Under the pieces are notes generated by a model, which saw only the letters and a program-made list of their open reading frames with translations, made no database searches and had not been told where the DNA came from. Shown one piece after another: positions 1-10,848 of a stretch of DNA of 64,000 bases; within the stretch, counting starts at the first letter, position 1, and each line of letters begins with the position of its first letter. The position numbers and the translations under genes are program-made. Source of the stretch: Entonaema liquescens (taxonomy: Eukaryota; Ascomycota; Sordariomycetes; Xylariales; Xylariaceae); the NCBI GenBank assembly GCA_902805475.1, contig CADCSX010000007.1:992001-1056000 (forward strand). Direction: 5' to 3'.

Positions 1-346
1 CGTCCTTTTCAGGATCTGATGCTTCGTCCAGTCCCGCAGCTAATCTTTCCTCAGCCTCCTCTTGTTGTAAACGGCGCTTCTTGAGCAACTGCTCCATATC
101 AACACTTGCGCCCAGTCCATCGTCATCGACATCGTCCCAGACTCGTTTCCGATCAATGGTGGCTGGTTGGTTTCGCGCAACTCTCTGGGCCCTTAGTTCA
201 GGCTCTCTATCCTCTTCCTTCTTCCTGCGGAATCGAGCTTCGCGCTTTTCCTTTTCATGGTCCCTTTTCTGCTTGACATACAGCGATTGGCGATGGAGCT
301 TATTTCCCGTCTTTTTAGACAGCGAAGTAGATCGTTGCGGACCCAT
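1..346 (-). CDS. RPF1: Ribosome production factor 1 (RPF1), N-terminal part
   Basis: Only the first 115 codons are inside the window; the reading frame is open to the left edge. The start is the ATG at 346-344. The N-terminus is basic and charged: an NKLHRQ segment, then a K/E/R-rich helix, then PELRAQR, and then a TIDRKRVWDD segment. This order matches the N-terminus of Rpf1 (yeast pattern NKLKRQ, PELREQR, TIENTRVYDE), a Brix-domain nucleolar protein needed for 27S pre-rRNA processing and 60S subunit assembly. The Brix domain itself would lie off the window, so the call rests on the N-terminal pattern only. The gene is divergent from the glycyl-tRNA synthetase gene, with about 400 bp between the two start codons, which suggests a shared promoter for two translation-related genes. 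Confidence 0.8.
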   Translation of the reverse strand, partial: MGPQRSTSLSKKTGNKLHRQSLYVKQKRDHEKEKREARFRRKKEEDREPELRAQRVARNQPATIDRKRVWDDVDDDGLGASVDMEQLLKKRRLQQEEAEERLAAGLDEASDPEKD

Positions 347-745
347 CGTGCTATTAGCCTGAATGAGGCCAATTAAGGAGGTGTCGGGATACAGTTGTCA
401 GTCAGGTTCTTGAACATGAATATCTATAATCGGAAAGTTTATTGGATGGGAATTGAGTTCATGAAGACTTAGAATCTAAAAATTTTAGTGGATCCCAAAT
501 CAAAGTGGGTCTTTTTATCTACAAGCGCGTTCAGGTTCTTTTCCCCTACTATGTACTTTCAGCCGGGGTGGTTTTCATGGAGGGGTAGAATTGTAGGTTT
601 TTGATGCTAGCAAATGAAAATTATCGGCCACATTGTGACTCAATGTCAAGCTTGTAAGTCACTTTAACTAGGACCTTGCCGTAAAAGCGCCCGCAGCGCC
701 CGCTTACAAAATTTGGAGTCACATATCTTTATTTCTATCAAATTC
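347..745. promoter_or_regulatory. Divergent promoter between RPF1 and GRS1
   Basis: About 400 bp separate the two divergent start codons. I see no coding sequence. A run of GC-rich sequence near 680-705 precedes GRS1. No specific factor site is claimed. Confidence 0.5.
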
Positions 746-3043
746 ATGATCCGGGCAATTTGCGCTACCGGAACATCTGCGTCGAGCTTGGTCCCCGCAA
801 TCCCAATTCGATTTATTCCTCGGTGGTCCTCGAAGGCTCTTAGAAGTGTCGCAAGGCCATTTCGAAGTACTACATCTATTACTAGTTTGAATCTTTGTAG
901 ACCTTCAGTCGCAAACTCTAACTTGCGAGGCTTCGCTACCTCGAAACTAGTTTTATATCCTCAAGAAGCACAGACAAATACTAAAGACGCAAAAATGACG
1001 ACGACAGCCACTACCCTCAAGGGGCAACCCTTGGATCGTCCTGCCCTGGACTCGATGCTTCGACGACGAATGTTCTATACCCCTGCCTTTGAGATCTATG
1101 GAGGTGTTGCTGGTCTCTACGATTATGGTCCACCAGGCTGTAGCCTCCAGGCAAACATCATTGACGTGTGGAGGAAGCACTTCGTGCTCGAGGAAGACAT
1201 GCTGGAAGTCGACTGCTCAGTCTTGACTCCGCATGAGGTTCTAAAAACAAGTGGCCACGTGGACAAGTTTGCCGATTGGATGTGTAAAGATCCGAAGAAC
1301 GGCGAGATTATTCGAGCTGACCACTTTGTCGAAGAGATACTCGAAAGCCGGCTAAAAGGGGATAAGGAGGCTCGCGGTCAGAAGGTCGAGGAAAAGGAAG
1401 AAGACCCTAAGAAAAAGAAGCGAAAGGCCAAGGGTGTGCAAGAAGCGGTTAAGCTCGATGACGCTGTAGTTCAGGAGTACGAAGAAGTATTGGCTAGGAT
1501 CGACAACTACAATGGTGATGAACTCGGCGAGTTGATCAAGAAATATGATCTTAAGAACCCGTCTTCCGGTGTACAACCATCGCCACCCGTTGCCTTCAAC
1601 TTGATGTTCCAGACAGCTATTGGACCTAGCAGCAATCTCCCTGGTTACCTGAGGCCAGAAACCGCACAGGGGCAGTTCCTGAATTTCTCTAAGTTGTTAG
1701 AATTCAACCAGGGGCAGGTACCGTTTGCGTCGGCATCCATTGGTCGTTCTTACCGAAACGAAATCTCTCCTCGGGCCGGACTACTTCGAGTACGAGAATT
1801 CTTAATGGCGGAAATTGAACACTTCGTGGACCCTGATGGTGGAAAAAAGCACCCGCGCTTCCAGGAAGTCAAGGATATCGAGCTGGTCCTTCTAAACCGC
1901 ACAACTCAGCTCTCCGGTAAAACGCACGTTGAGAAAGTATCCATTGGTAAGGCGGTGGCTGATGGCATCGTCGATAATGAGACTCTTGGCTATTTTATGG
2001 CCCGAATTCACCTATTTCTTAAGAAGATTGGTGTTGATCAATCCAAGATTCGCTTTAGGCAGCACATGGCAAACGAGATGGCTCACTACGCCGCCGACTG
2101 TTGGGATGCTGAACTTCTCACTTCTTACGGATGGGTTGAATGTGTTGGATGTGCTGACCGTAGCGCCTACGACCTGAGTGTTCACGCTAAGAGGACTGGG
2201 GCTCCCCTTATTGTTCGCGAGCAACGAGCCGAGCCGCTGGTTGTTGAGGAATGGGAAGTTGAGTTGAACAAGAAGCTGTTCGGTCCCCATTTCAAGAAGG
2301 ATGGCAAGACGGTAGAGGCTGCTGTTCTAGCGACTACGCAAGACCAGCGAGAAGCCTTGGCAAAAGATCTGAATGAAAAGGGGAGCATTACTGTCGAAGT
2401 TGCCGGCGTTGGTGATGGAAAAGTTGAAATTCCGAAAGACCTTATTACCATCGAGCGACGCACACGAGTTGAGCATGTTAGGGAATATACACCTAACGTC
2501 ATTGAGCCATCCTTTGGTATTGGCAGAATACTTTACGCCCTGATGGAGCACAACTTCTGGACTCGAGCTAGCGAGGGCGGTGATGAAGCGCGCGGTGTAT
2601 GTTCACTTCTCTTACTGACAAGTAATAACAATGCTAATTATATCTAGGTTCTCTCGTTTCCACCAACGGTGGCTCCCACAAAAGTACTCATCGTTCCACT
2701 ATCGTCAAATGAGCAATTCAGGCCAATTTGCTATAAGCTGTCGCAACGGCTCAGGAAAATTGGAATCTCCAGCCGCATTGACGATTCTTCCGCGACGATC
2801 GGAAAGAGATACAGCCGTAATGACGAACTCGGCACACCCCTTGGTATTACAGTTGATTTCCAGACTGTCCAAGATAGCACAATCACTCTTCGGGATCGAG
2901 ACTCAACGAAGCAAGTCCGTGCGGACGAGGACAAAATCATTGCTGCGATTCAGTCCGTAGTCGACGGCAGCAAGGAGTGGAAAGATGTTGAAACTGAACT
3001 ACCCATTTTTGAGGGACAGGAGATCGAAGTAGCTACGCGTTAA
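746..3043 (+). CDS. GRS1: Glycyl-tRNA synthetase, cytosolic and mitochondrial forms
   Basis: This class II synthetase charges tRNA-Gly. There are two exons, 746-2596 and 2648-3043; the 51-bp intron has a GTATGT donor and a CTAG acceptor, and joins EARG to VLSFPP in the anticodon-binding domain. Motif 2 (GRSYRNEISPR) is near residue 331 and motif 3 (EPSFGIGRIL) near residue 586 of the long form. A lysine-rich insert (KKKKRKAK) lies in the eukaryotic insertion domain. Two in-frame ATGs are likely used. The ATG at 746 adds an 83-residue extension rich in Arg and Ser and poor in acidic residues, typical of a mitochondrial presequence, giving 748 aa. The ATG at 995 gives the 665-aa cytosolic form. 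Dual targeting from one gene is known for yeast GRS1, where the upstream start is a non-ATG codon. An upstream in-frame TTG at 713 exists here but is not needed. Confidence 0.96.
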
Positions 3044-4851
3044 TGTGACTCGTATGTAGTAAACACTCCAAAAATGTTAATCATTGCAGAGGCAAAACAA
3101 GTAGGAGGCCTCAGTCACAAGCAGGGCCAGATAGAAGCCGAATAGATAATGGATCTCAAAAGAGCCTTGTTGCCGATTCTCGTTCTCAGATGTAGTTTCA
3201 ACTGTAGATCTTTAACCTAGCCACGTGCGAGTTCCCGTCCGCTAACAGGGGTTAAGTAACGAGTTTCTATTCGGGTCCAATCTTGCGAATCATTATGATC
3301 ATATTGCTTTAGAAATCTACAACTATCTCTTACCGTGATGATTTCAATTATCATAGAAGGAAGATTACAGGCCGACGGACACCGTAAATATTCGACGACG
3401 ATCAAGACGTCCTACTACTGGATAAGAGTCTTGTTGTGGTATTTCAGCTAGCAAACCACGTTAGGTAGTTCGTAACCAATTACGCGCAGCGGGCTAAAGC
3501 AAGGGGTGGTTCGACGGCATGCCAAGCACCAGCATTTCTGCGACAGATCCGCATATTGGCGAAACCAATGCAAGAAGGGTTGTGTCTCTGTTTCTCAATA
3601 CCTCAGTACTCGAGCGAAATTCCCGAAAAACGAAATCGCTGATTCGCTGCAGCGGGGACCCCCAAGCGCGGTTACGATCGCCGAGAATCAGGTGAGGTTC
3701 GCCGCTTTGGCGGCAAGCTTCCTGCAGAACGATCGCGGCTAGGCTTGTGGGTGAAACCGTCGTACATCCAGCCCGTTGAGAAAACTGGGTTGGGTAAGAC
3801 ACGTAAGGAGGTGCTTCGTGGAGTTTTGTAGTGGAATCATTGCGACTGTCACCTCAGAAAGGAAGAAAAGAGAAAGTGAAAAAAAAGAAAGAAAAATGAG
3901 TTCTAATTTGAGCGTTCCTAATCCGTTGGATGTTTGCGGCAACCCTTGCGTGCTGGAGTTGCACTCCTCCTCCTCATGCCTGTACAGACGAGGGAATCTA
4001 AACCTGTTCTGCTCAACTCGTAGAGCGTTACCTAGCTGTCACCTCCCGCGGCAAGCAACTCGGGACACCTAATAAGGCTATGACGGGAATAGATATGAGA
4101 TCCGGTGAGCTTTGTTCGCCTCTTCCGTTATTTCCTGTTCAGCTGACCAATATCACTCTCATTCTATAGTCTGGGCGGGCTATAAGACTAATACGTGTTG
4201 TATTAGTGGACCACGAATCATTACACCGCATTGTCCTAATGAGCGAGTCTGTGTGAGTCGTTTAATAAGCTCAAATGAGCAAGAATGGTTTAGTAGTTGG
4301 TAGGAAAATAAGCCTCCTTTTATCTTTCTGCTCAGCCGTACTTGTGTTGGTTCTATATCGAGAGCATACGGCTGACAAGCTGGAATTGCTATGCTATAAT
4401 TGACATGTTGGTATAAGTAGTTCGTCAGAATCCGGCAAGCGATAATGTCTTTTGGGAATGCACGATGAGCCGCAGCATGCGGTAGGCTATTGGCTGTCTT
4501 TAAGGGTAGTATTTTTGTTTGTCGAGACGGGATAAACTTATATAGGTACCTTACGTATGTGACCCTGCTGCCCTGAACGAAACGACGATATGAATAATTC
4601 CAACTTCGGGGTACCTCGGTTTAACGCCAAGAATTATTACTCAAAATTAATTGAATGAGACTTAATAATCTTCTAAAAGCAACCGATGTGGCAAATATGT
4701 TTATAATATTTGGACATAGTTAAAAGTAGGGAGTTAGGTAGTATATAGTATAGTTACTTGATTATATATAATAAGAGGATATCAAAAGTTGCGATGATAA
4801 GCTTGGGGTTACGAGCGTATGAACCATAAGAAAATAGGTGAGGTAAGGCTA

Positions 4852-4897
4852 CTACATAGGCCCTAGGCTGGCTCTGCTAGGAAGGCTACCTATGTAG
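4852..4897. repeat. Imperfect palindrome
   Basis: CTACATAGG at 4852-4860 is matched by its exact reverse complement CCTATGTAG at 4889-4897. A second, inner CCTAG/CTAGG pair lies between them. DNA or RNA could form a hairpin here. No function is known. Confidence 0.7.
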
Positions 4898-4974
4898 GAA
4901 TTTCTCAGAGGATCGTCATTCGTTTAACTAGCGTTTATTAGCGTCTTCAATATCATTGAAACCACTAAGGCCGT

Positions 4975-5043
4975 GACCACCTTTATATCCATGTATCTGA
5001 GTACATGGTGGAAGTATCCGCTTTTACCGAGATGAAGGTGGTC
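4975..5043. repeat. Nested inverted repeat
   Basis: The outer arms are GACCACCTT at 4975-4983 and AAGGTGGTC at 5035-5043. The inner arms are CCATGTA at 4989-4995 and TACATGG at 5002-5008, with a 6-bp loop. It may be a remnant of a small inverted-repeat element. I could not define flanking target duplications. Confidence 0.7.
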
Positions 5044-6203
5044 CGCTCCTTATAAAAATAAGATAAAGTCGGGCATTAGATGTACAGGATACTTATAAAT
5101 CCCCTGTGGTTTTAGGGGAGACCCTTCCAACGCCAATCAATCATTCATTCCTTCATATAGCGGTACCTAAAAGTTGAAAGCCCCCCCTCCAACATGAACC
5201 CCTTTCTCCTTTGCTGACTAGACATCCCATGTCTTACTTTTCACCTTCCCCAGGCCAAAACGTTACTTTTTCACACCCACACAACCTAGACAAAATTCCT
5301 TATATCAGGGACATTTGAGCGGTCGAGTACGGTCGACAAACTTATACGTTTTACTACGTTATTTGTTTAGTCCCTCTCGACGAACAAGCAAAACCCGTCG
5401 ATTACCACCGAGGTACTAACTGATGGACTCCGACGATTCTACACGGCATTAATGCTTTGGGTTTCGGATGTGAAGTCGATCCGACGACCATTTATTGTTC
5501 CTATCTGCCGATAGAGATTTCGCTTCGAATCCATTCATACACAGATTGCCCTTAGTCACCGCCTTATAGACCTTGTCCTTGGGTGGTTTTAGGGTACTTA
5601 TTCGAAGACGACTCGTTTCCATTCATTGCTCATTTGCTCACCTGCTCACCTGCTCACTTGTTCTCCTAATCTGGACGAAAGCTGACGAATACCACCTATG
5701 CTGAAATTGATTTCTGATTACTCTCTTCTACCAATTACATATCTTGCGATTTCTGTCGGTGTGAGTTGGCCGAACCCCTCAGCTGTTATTTTAAATTGAG
5801 TTGGATCGTCTCCAGGATTGAACCCAGGACTAACGGATGTGGCGCCTTAGCCTTGGATCGAACAAGGCCGCTTGAACTAGGCTCTCTCCTCATAAACCCT
5901 GAAGGCGAGGGCATCGATTTTTCTACGACGTAGAAAAACCCTTACCATAACTGAATCCTTCAGGTTTGCCCACTATGGCAGCGCCGAACGGGTACGTGTC
6001 TCCCTCTCAATTCACATGCGATCGAGCCCACCGCTTCGATTCTGTGTGCGCATCCTCATTACCAGAAGGGAGGTTTCGGACTCGCGAACCAGTCCCAGTC
6101 TGATCCCCGCTCAGGGTAACAAAAATGGGGATTCCCCTCAAAGGAGTTGAATTTCAGCAGGCTGCATATGTGGTCATATTAGAAAAGTATATAACAGCTG
6201 ATC

Positions 6204-8899
6204 ATGGAGAACTACAGTGGACTATATAATCAGCAATTTATGAATCCCGGCCCGGCCCCAAAACCACCAACCAGCAGTAGTCAACCACGCCTTAATCTCA
6301 CTCCTAGCACTAATTATCCGGGAAGCATGACGAACGTAGTCTCATCGCCTATTACGCGCACCGCTACCTCGACGTATACCGGGTCCACCATCTCTTTACC
6401 GTTGGCTCGTGAGCGATCGAACCAGACGGATGGCATGGGAGGTGTCGCGGTTATAAAAGAGGGCTGGGCGCAGGTCAAAGAGAGCAGGAACTTTATCCAG
6501 CCCTGGAAGCAAAAATACCTTATCTTACGCAAGGAAGCCCTCGATTTTCACAAGACTGAGGGCGGCAAGGTTTCTTACACTCTTTTCCTAAAGGATGTTG
6601 TTAACGTTGGTCGAGTTGAGGCTGCTGGTACTATCTTCGAGATCAAGAGATATACGCAAGGGACTTCCAATAGCCCTGGAGATGACGACGGTACCATTAG
6701 AACTTTACACATTAGGGTTAAAAGTGACGATGATCTTTACGATTGGATTGACCTCTTATATGGCCGGTGCCCGACAATGGGTGGGGTGAGCAATCCGACG
6801 AACTTCTCTCATGCGGTTCACGTCGGCTTCGATCCACAGACGGGTCAATTCGTAGGGTTACCGCCGGAATGGTCGAAATTGCTAAACTCTTCCGCAATTA
6901 CCAAAGAAGATTACGAGCGAAACCCCCAAGCCGTTTTCGAAGTTTTGGATTTCTACTCGGATCTCACCAAAAGAGCAGAGAACCCCCACAATTCCCAAGC
7001 CTTACTCCAACGCCTCCCCAGGTAGTCAGCAGAATAAGCAGCTAGGATATGGTGGTGGTGGCACTTCTGTTGCGCCCCCGCGGCCGATGCCGCCTACGCA
7101 GCGCAGCTACAGCAACAGCAATGCATCGCAGCAGCAGCCTACCTCCCTTCCGATACGACCAAACCCCCGGATATGTCTCAACAGCGACAGCCGACACAAG
7201 CTGCGGGTGGCTATGGCCAGTCACAGGATGCAGCGCGCGAAGAGCAGCGAAAGAAGCAACTCGAGCTCCAAAGGCAACGCGAAATCGAGGAACAGAACCG
7301 ACGGGACCTGGAGGCTTATAATGCTTCTATTCCGCAGAAGAAGGTTCCTATGGCCCAGCAAGAGCTTGGTGGATATGGTGGTGGTGGTTCTTCCGGCTCA
7401 GCAGACCGTTACAATCCTACTCGAGCAGCGCCCCCTGCTCCTAAACCGGCCAATCAGCAAGCCGGTAGCCTTCGTGCTCAACGGCCTGCTCCGCCAGCAC
7501 CCAGCACCTCAGCATCCTCGGCTGCTAACAGACCTCCATTGACTTCTCAAACAAGTTCTAGCTCCATCCAAACCTCGCAATCTAGTCAAGCACAACGTAT
7601 ACAACCGCAGACTAGCCAGTCTTCGACAGCTCCTCGATATCCGAATAATGCCAATGGCACTCAGCAGCAACGAGCGAATGGCCAGGCTCAAAACCAGGCA
7701 CAAGCACGTTTGCCTGCTACTGTCAAGCCTCTAAATGTTCCAGCCAAGCCTAGTCAACCCCAGCAAAGTGATAGTGTCAAGGCTGCAGAGGCTGCGTTAA
7801 CAGCTAAGCCTCCAGCGTCAGAGAGAAAACAGGATGTTCGCATGTCTACTATGTCCGAAAAGGAGGTTATGCAAAAACTAGTTGAAGTTGTTTCAAAGGA
7901 TGATCCTAACCTGTCGTACGCCAAGCAAAAGAAAATCGGTCAGGGCGCTTCGGGCTCAGTCTACGTGGCAAAGGTCAAAGAGGGCGCCGTTTCTGCAGTT
8001 GCTCGAGAAGTTCTCCGATCTCAGGGAGCCAGAGCCCAGGTTGCTATTAAGCAGATGGATCTGGCGCATCAGCCACGCAAAGAGCTGATCGTCAACGAAA
8101 TTATGGTTATGAAAGACAGCAAGCACCGAAACATCGTCAACTTTCTCGATGCTTTCCTACGCAGCAACAATTCCGAATTGTGGGTCGTCATGGAGTACAT
8201 GGAGGGTGGCGCTCTGACGGATGTTATCGACAACAACCCGGTCATTACTGAGGAACAGATCTCGACAATTTGCCTTGAGGTAAGTGTGCTAGAAACTCCG
8301 TTACTCTGGCTTTACTAACAAGACATGAAGACCTGCCGTGGATTACAACACTTGCATTCCCAGAACATTATCCACCGTGATATCAAGAGTGACAACGTCC
8401 TTCTAGATGCTCGTGGAAACGTAAAGATTAGTAAGTTTTCTATCTGATAACTCCTTTTTTACTCCAGGAAAATGTTAACAAAGTATCAGCCGATTTTGGT
8501 TTCTGTGCCAAGCTCACTGAGACGAAGTCCAAACGAGCGACCATGGTCGGTACTCCTTACTGGATGGCTCCTGAAGTCGTCAAGCAGAAGGAGTACGGCC
8601 CGAAGGTCGATATCTGGTCACTAGGTATCATGGCAATTGAGATGATCGAGTCGGAACCGCCATACCTTAACGAGGAGCCTCTCAAGGCCCTCTATCTCAT
8701 CGCAACCAACGGTACACCACGCCTGAAGAAGCCAGAGAAGCTCAGCAAGGAGCTGAAAGCTTTCCTGTCTGTCTGCTTATGTGTGGACGTTAAGAGCCGT
8801 GCTTCAGCGGATGAACTCTTGCAGCATGATTTCCTGAAACACGGTTGCCCGCTCCCGAGCCTCTCCGAATTGCTTGCATTCCGAAAGCATGCCAAATAA
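6204..8899 (+). CDS. CLA4: PAK-family protein kinase Cla4 (three frame breaks)
   Basis: This is a Cdc42 effector kinase controlling polarity, septation and hyphal growth. In order: a PH domain at about residues 85-190 (starts KEGWAQVKES), a CRIB/PBD (SNPTNFSHAVHVGFD), a Q/S/P-rich linker, and the kinase domain with glycine loop IGQGASGSVYVAK, VAIKQ lysine, HRDIKSDN catalytic loop, DFGFC and TPYWMAPE. The PH domain separates Cla4 from Ste20. Introns are 8280-8330 and 8431-8489; exons after the first are 8331-8430 and 8490-8899. The first exon is broken three times, each time as if one C were missing from a C-run: 6983-6987, 7016-7019 and 7164-7168. The three shifts add up to one codon, so the downstream frame returns to the starting frame. 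Allowing for them, the protein is about 862 residues with a continuous conserved linker. This points to sequencing error rather than a dead gene. The start at 6204 is the first good ATG, but a further 5' exon is possible. Confidence 0.93.
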
Positions 8900-10848
8900 A
8901 CAGGCATGATTAATAACGATATTTATCCCCCTAATTTCTCCCCTCCGACGTAAAGATCACCTCATGTTTGTTAGTGTCAGGGTCTAAGAACTGCTTGTCG
9001 ATTCCCATATACCCTTCAAGGTAGCGGGCGTTGGCGGATAGCGGTTCATCTGATTCATAAAAGGTTTGCATGAGACGCGGTCACGATTTGGAACATATAG
9101 ATGAGGCACTTGCATGATTGTCATGGATATTCGGTATATTTATCGATTGAGGCTGCATCCTGGGGGGACCTGGGGACACGGTAACACATGTGGCTTTACC
9201 GGGTACCTGCACTAGACACGAATAACACCCTAAATTCATAGCAAATGGCTGGTTGCATAGAGGAGACTTGCGGGGACATGATCAATACCACGGAGAGTTT
9301 GGAAGTCTTACTTTTTGAAAGGCGTATGCTTGTGTGTACGCGTGTGTTTGAGGCTCGATTTTGCAGGCGTAGGCGTGCGGTACAGGCAAAGCGTAACCCA
9401 ATAGTATAGATATGCAAATCAATCCAGACCTGCGTTCCGAAATATTGTTCGTTAGATGATTTATGTTTGCTTGGCGAGGTAACCATCTGGTTTGGTGTCA
9501 CATACTCGCGTAGGTTGATACCTAATGAGGATGTTGGCAATTAATACTTGGTGTCCACTTGAACGACCTCGAAGTCTCGTATACCGTCTTACAGTTGGGG
9601 GCCAAAATGATCTCAAGGCGGTATAATTGGTTGCTGTTTGTTCTTACGTGGTAATTCCAGCCGATTTTCGTTACCAAAAAAAAAAAGAAAAAAAAAAAAC
9701 CCAAAACATACGTGGCCCCTTTTTATAGTTGGTTTTAGTATATTGCTGCGTTGTCTTTTTATAATTCAAATAGCTAGGTGAACCTTGACCTTTTATACCT
9801 TAGGACCTACCTAGGTACCTACATGTAAGTTCTAGGTTGTACTATGTATTCGCACAGGGCATTCAAGTGCTACCTACATGTACTATGTAGGTATTGAATG
9901 TAATAGGGCTGAATAGGGAAGTCCCGAAGCTGCTAGCTAACGGTCCGTGCTACGCTAGCCGCAACATGCACGTTGTATTGTACCTACCTTATACTGGTAG
10001 GAGGTACCTAAGCAAGTATGGTATGTACCTATTTATTCTTATTGAATGAACTTACAATTCTTAGTAGGACTAGAAGATTTGAGAAAGAGTGTCATGTAAC
10101 ATTGCATGTATATGTACTTCTTGCAGCTCCGCTGCAACTACTAGAACCTTTACATCTACAACAACGATAATAAAGACAATGATGTGATAAAGAGCCAACA
10201 TATTATATCTATTCGGCTTTTTCAGCCCCAGTAAGCTTGTGTGATTCTTTTGCACGGACGCATCCGTTGGTACCTGCCTATTAAAGTGCGTAGGTATATA
10301 TTAACTATTATTTATACTATGTAAGAGCTAATCATGATGTATTGCGTCCAGCTGTGCATCCAACTATCCCACGGCGCAGCTCAGTCCCAGGGTTGTTAAT
10401 CGTACTATGCAGCAAGGTAGTCCAGGTTGCCAGGTTGCCAGGTTGCCTCGCTTGGCTGACTGGCAAACTGGGTTGCCTTATTCCAATCACTTACAGCTAA
10501 GGGTACTGCCCCTCGGAGAAGCCCTAGTTCGTAGCTTCCTCACTCGCTGCAGCCTGCCTACAGATTGTAAGGTTATCTACTTTTATATCTACGGTGTGAC
10601 TTGAAGCACAGTCATAAGTTCGGCATATTTCCCTCGCCTTCGAACATCATTCTGAACTCTGAACATCCCTCTCGACTATCACCTATTAATACCTTGGTCT
10701 CTTTCCCCTTTTTAAAGTGTTAATAACCCAGAATTATTAAATACCGTATAGTTCATACTTCACCCTTTGATACTTAAATTTCGAAGCACCCATGTGGTAT
10801 TGGGGTTTGGGTTTTACTTTCTACAACATCGTATATACATAGGTAACA
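8900..10848. other. Intergenic region between CLA4 and the AAA ATPase gene
   Basis: There is no supportable gene. It holds A-rich runs near 9676-9702, many copies of a CCTACCTAGGTAC-like low-complexity word near 9.80-10.05 kb, and a short tandem repeat at 10422-10447. Confidence 0.6.
10422..10447. repeat. Three tandem copies of an 8-bp unit
   Basis: The unit CCAGGTTG is repeated three times without change and followed by a partial CC. It lies about 400 bp upstream of the AAA ATPase start codon. Confidence 0.9.

Larger units (their letters stand above)
3044..6203. other. Long intergenic region upstream of CLA4
   Basis: This is 3.1 kb with no ORF that I can support; the small open frames are short, overlap on both strands and match no family. 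It contains AT-rich patches near 4.65-4.80 kb, nested inverted repeats near 4.85-5.04 kb, and pyrimidine-rich sequence near 5.14-5.30 kb. A short ORF starting with ATG at 5975 (MAAPNG...) lies 230 bp before the CLA4 start. It could be an upstream ORF or a 5' exon, but the splice options I tried from its GTACGT site do not keep frame into CLA4. Confidence 0.6.

Noticed and set aside
3494..4303. Overlapping small open frames on both strands
   Set aside because: Short, overlapping on opposite strands, without recognisable motifs.
5811..5890. tRNA-like B-box (reverse strand, GGGTTCAATCC) near 5815-5825
   Set aside because: The T-stem has mismatches in both registers tried, and I could not find a pairing acceptor stem or a clear A-box.
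5975..6160. Upstream coding exon for CLA4 starting MAAPNG
   Set aside because: Splicing from its GTACGT site to the acceptors at 6160, 6182 or 6197 either meets a stop or loses frame.
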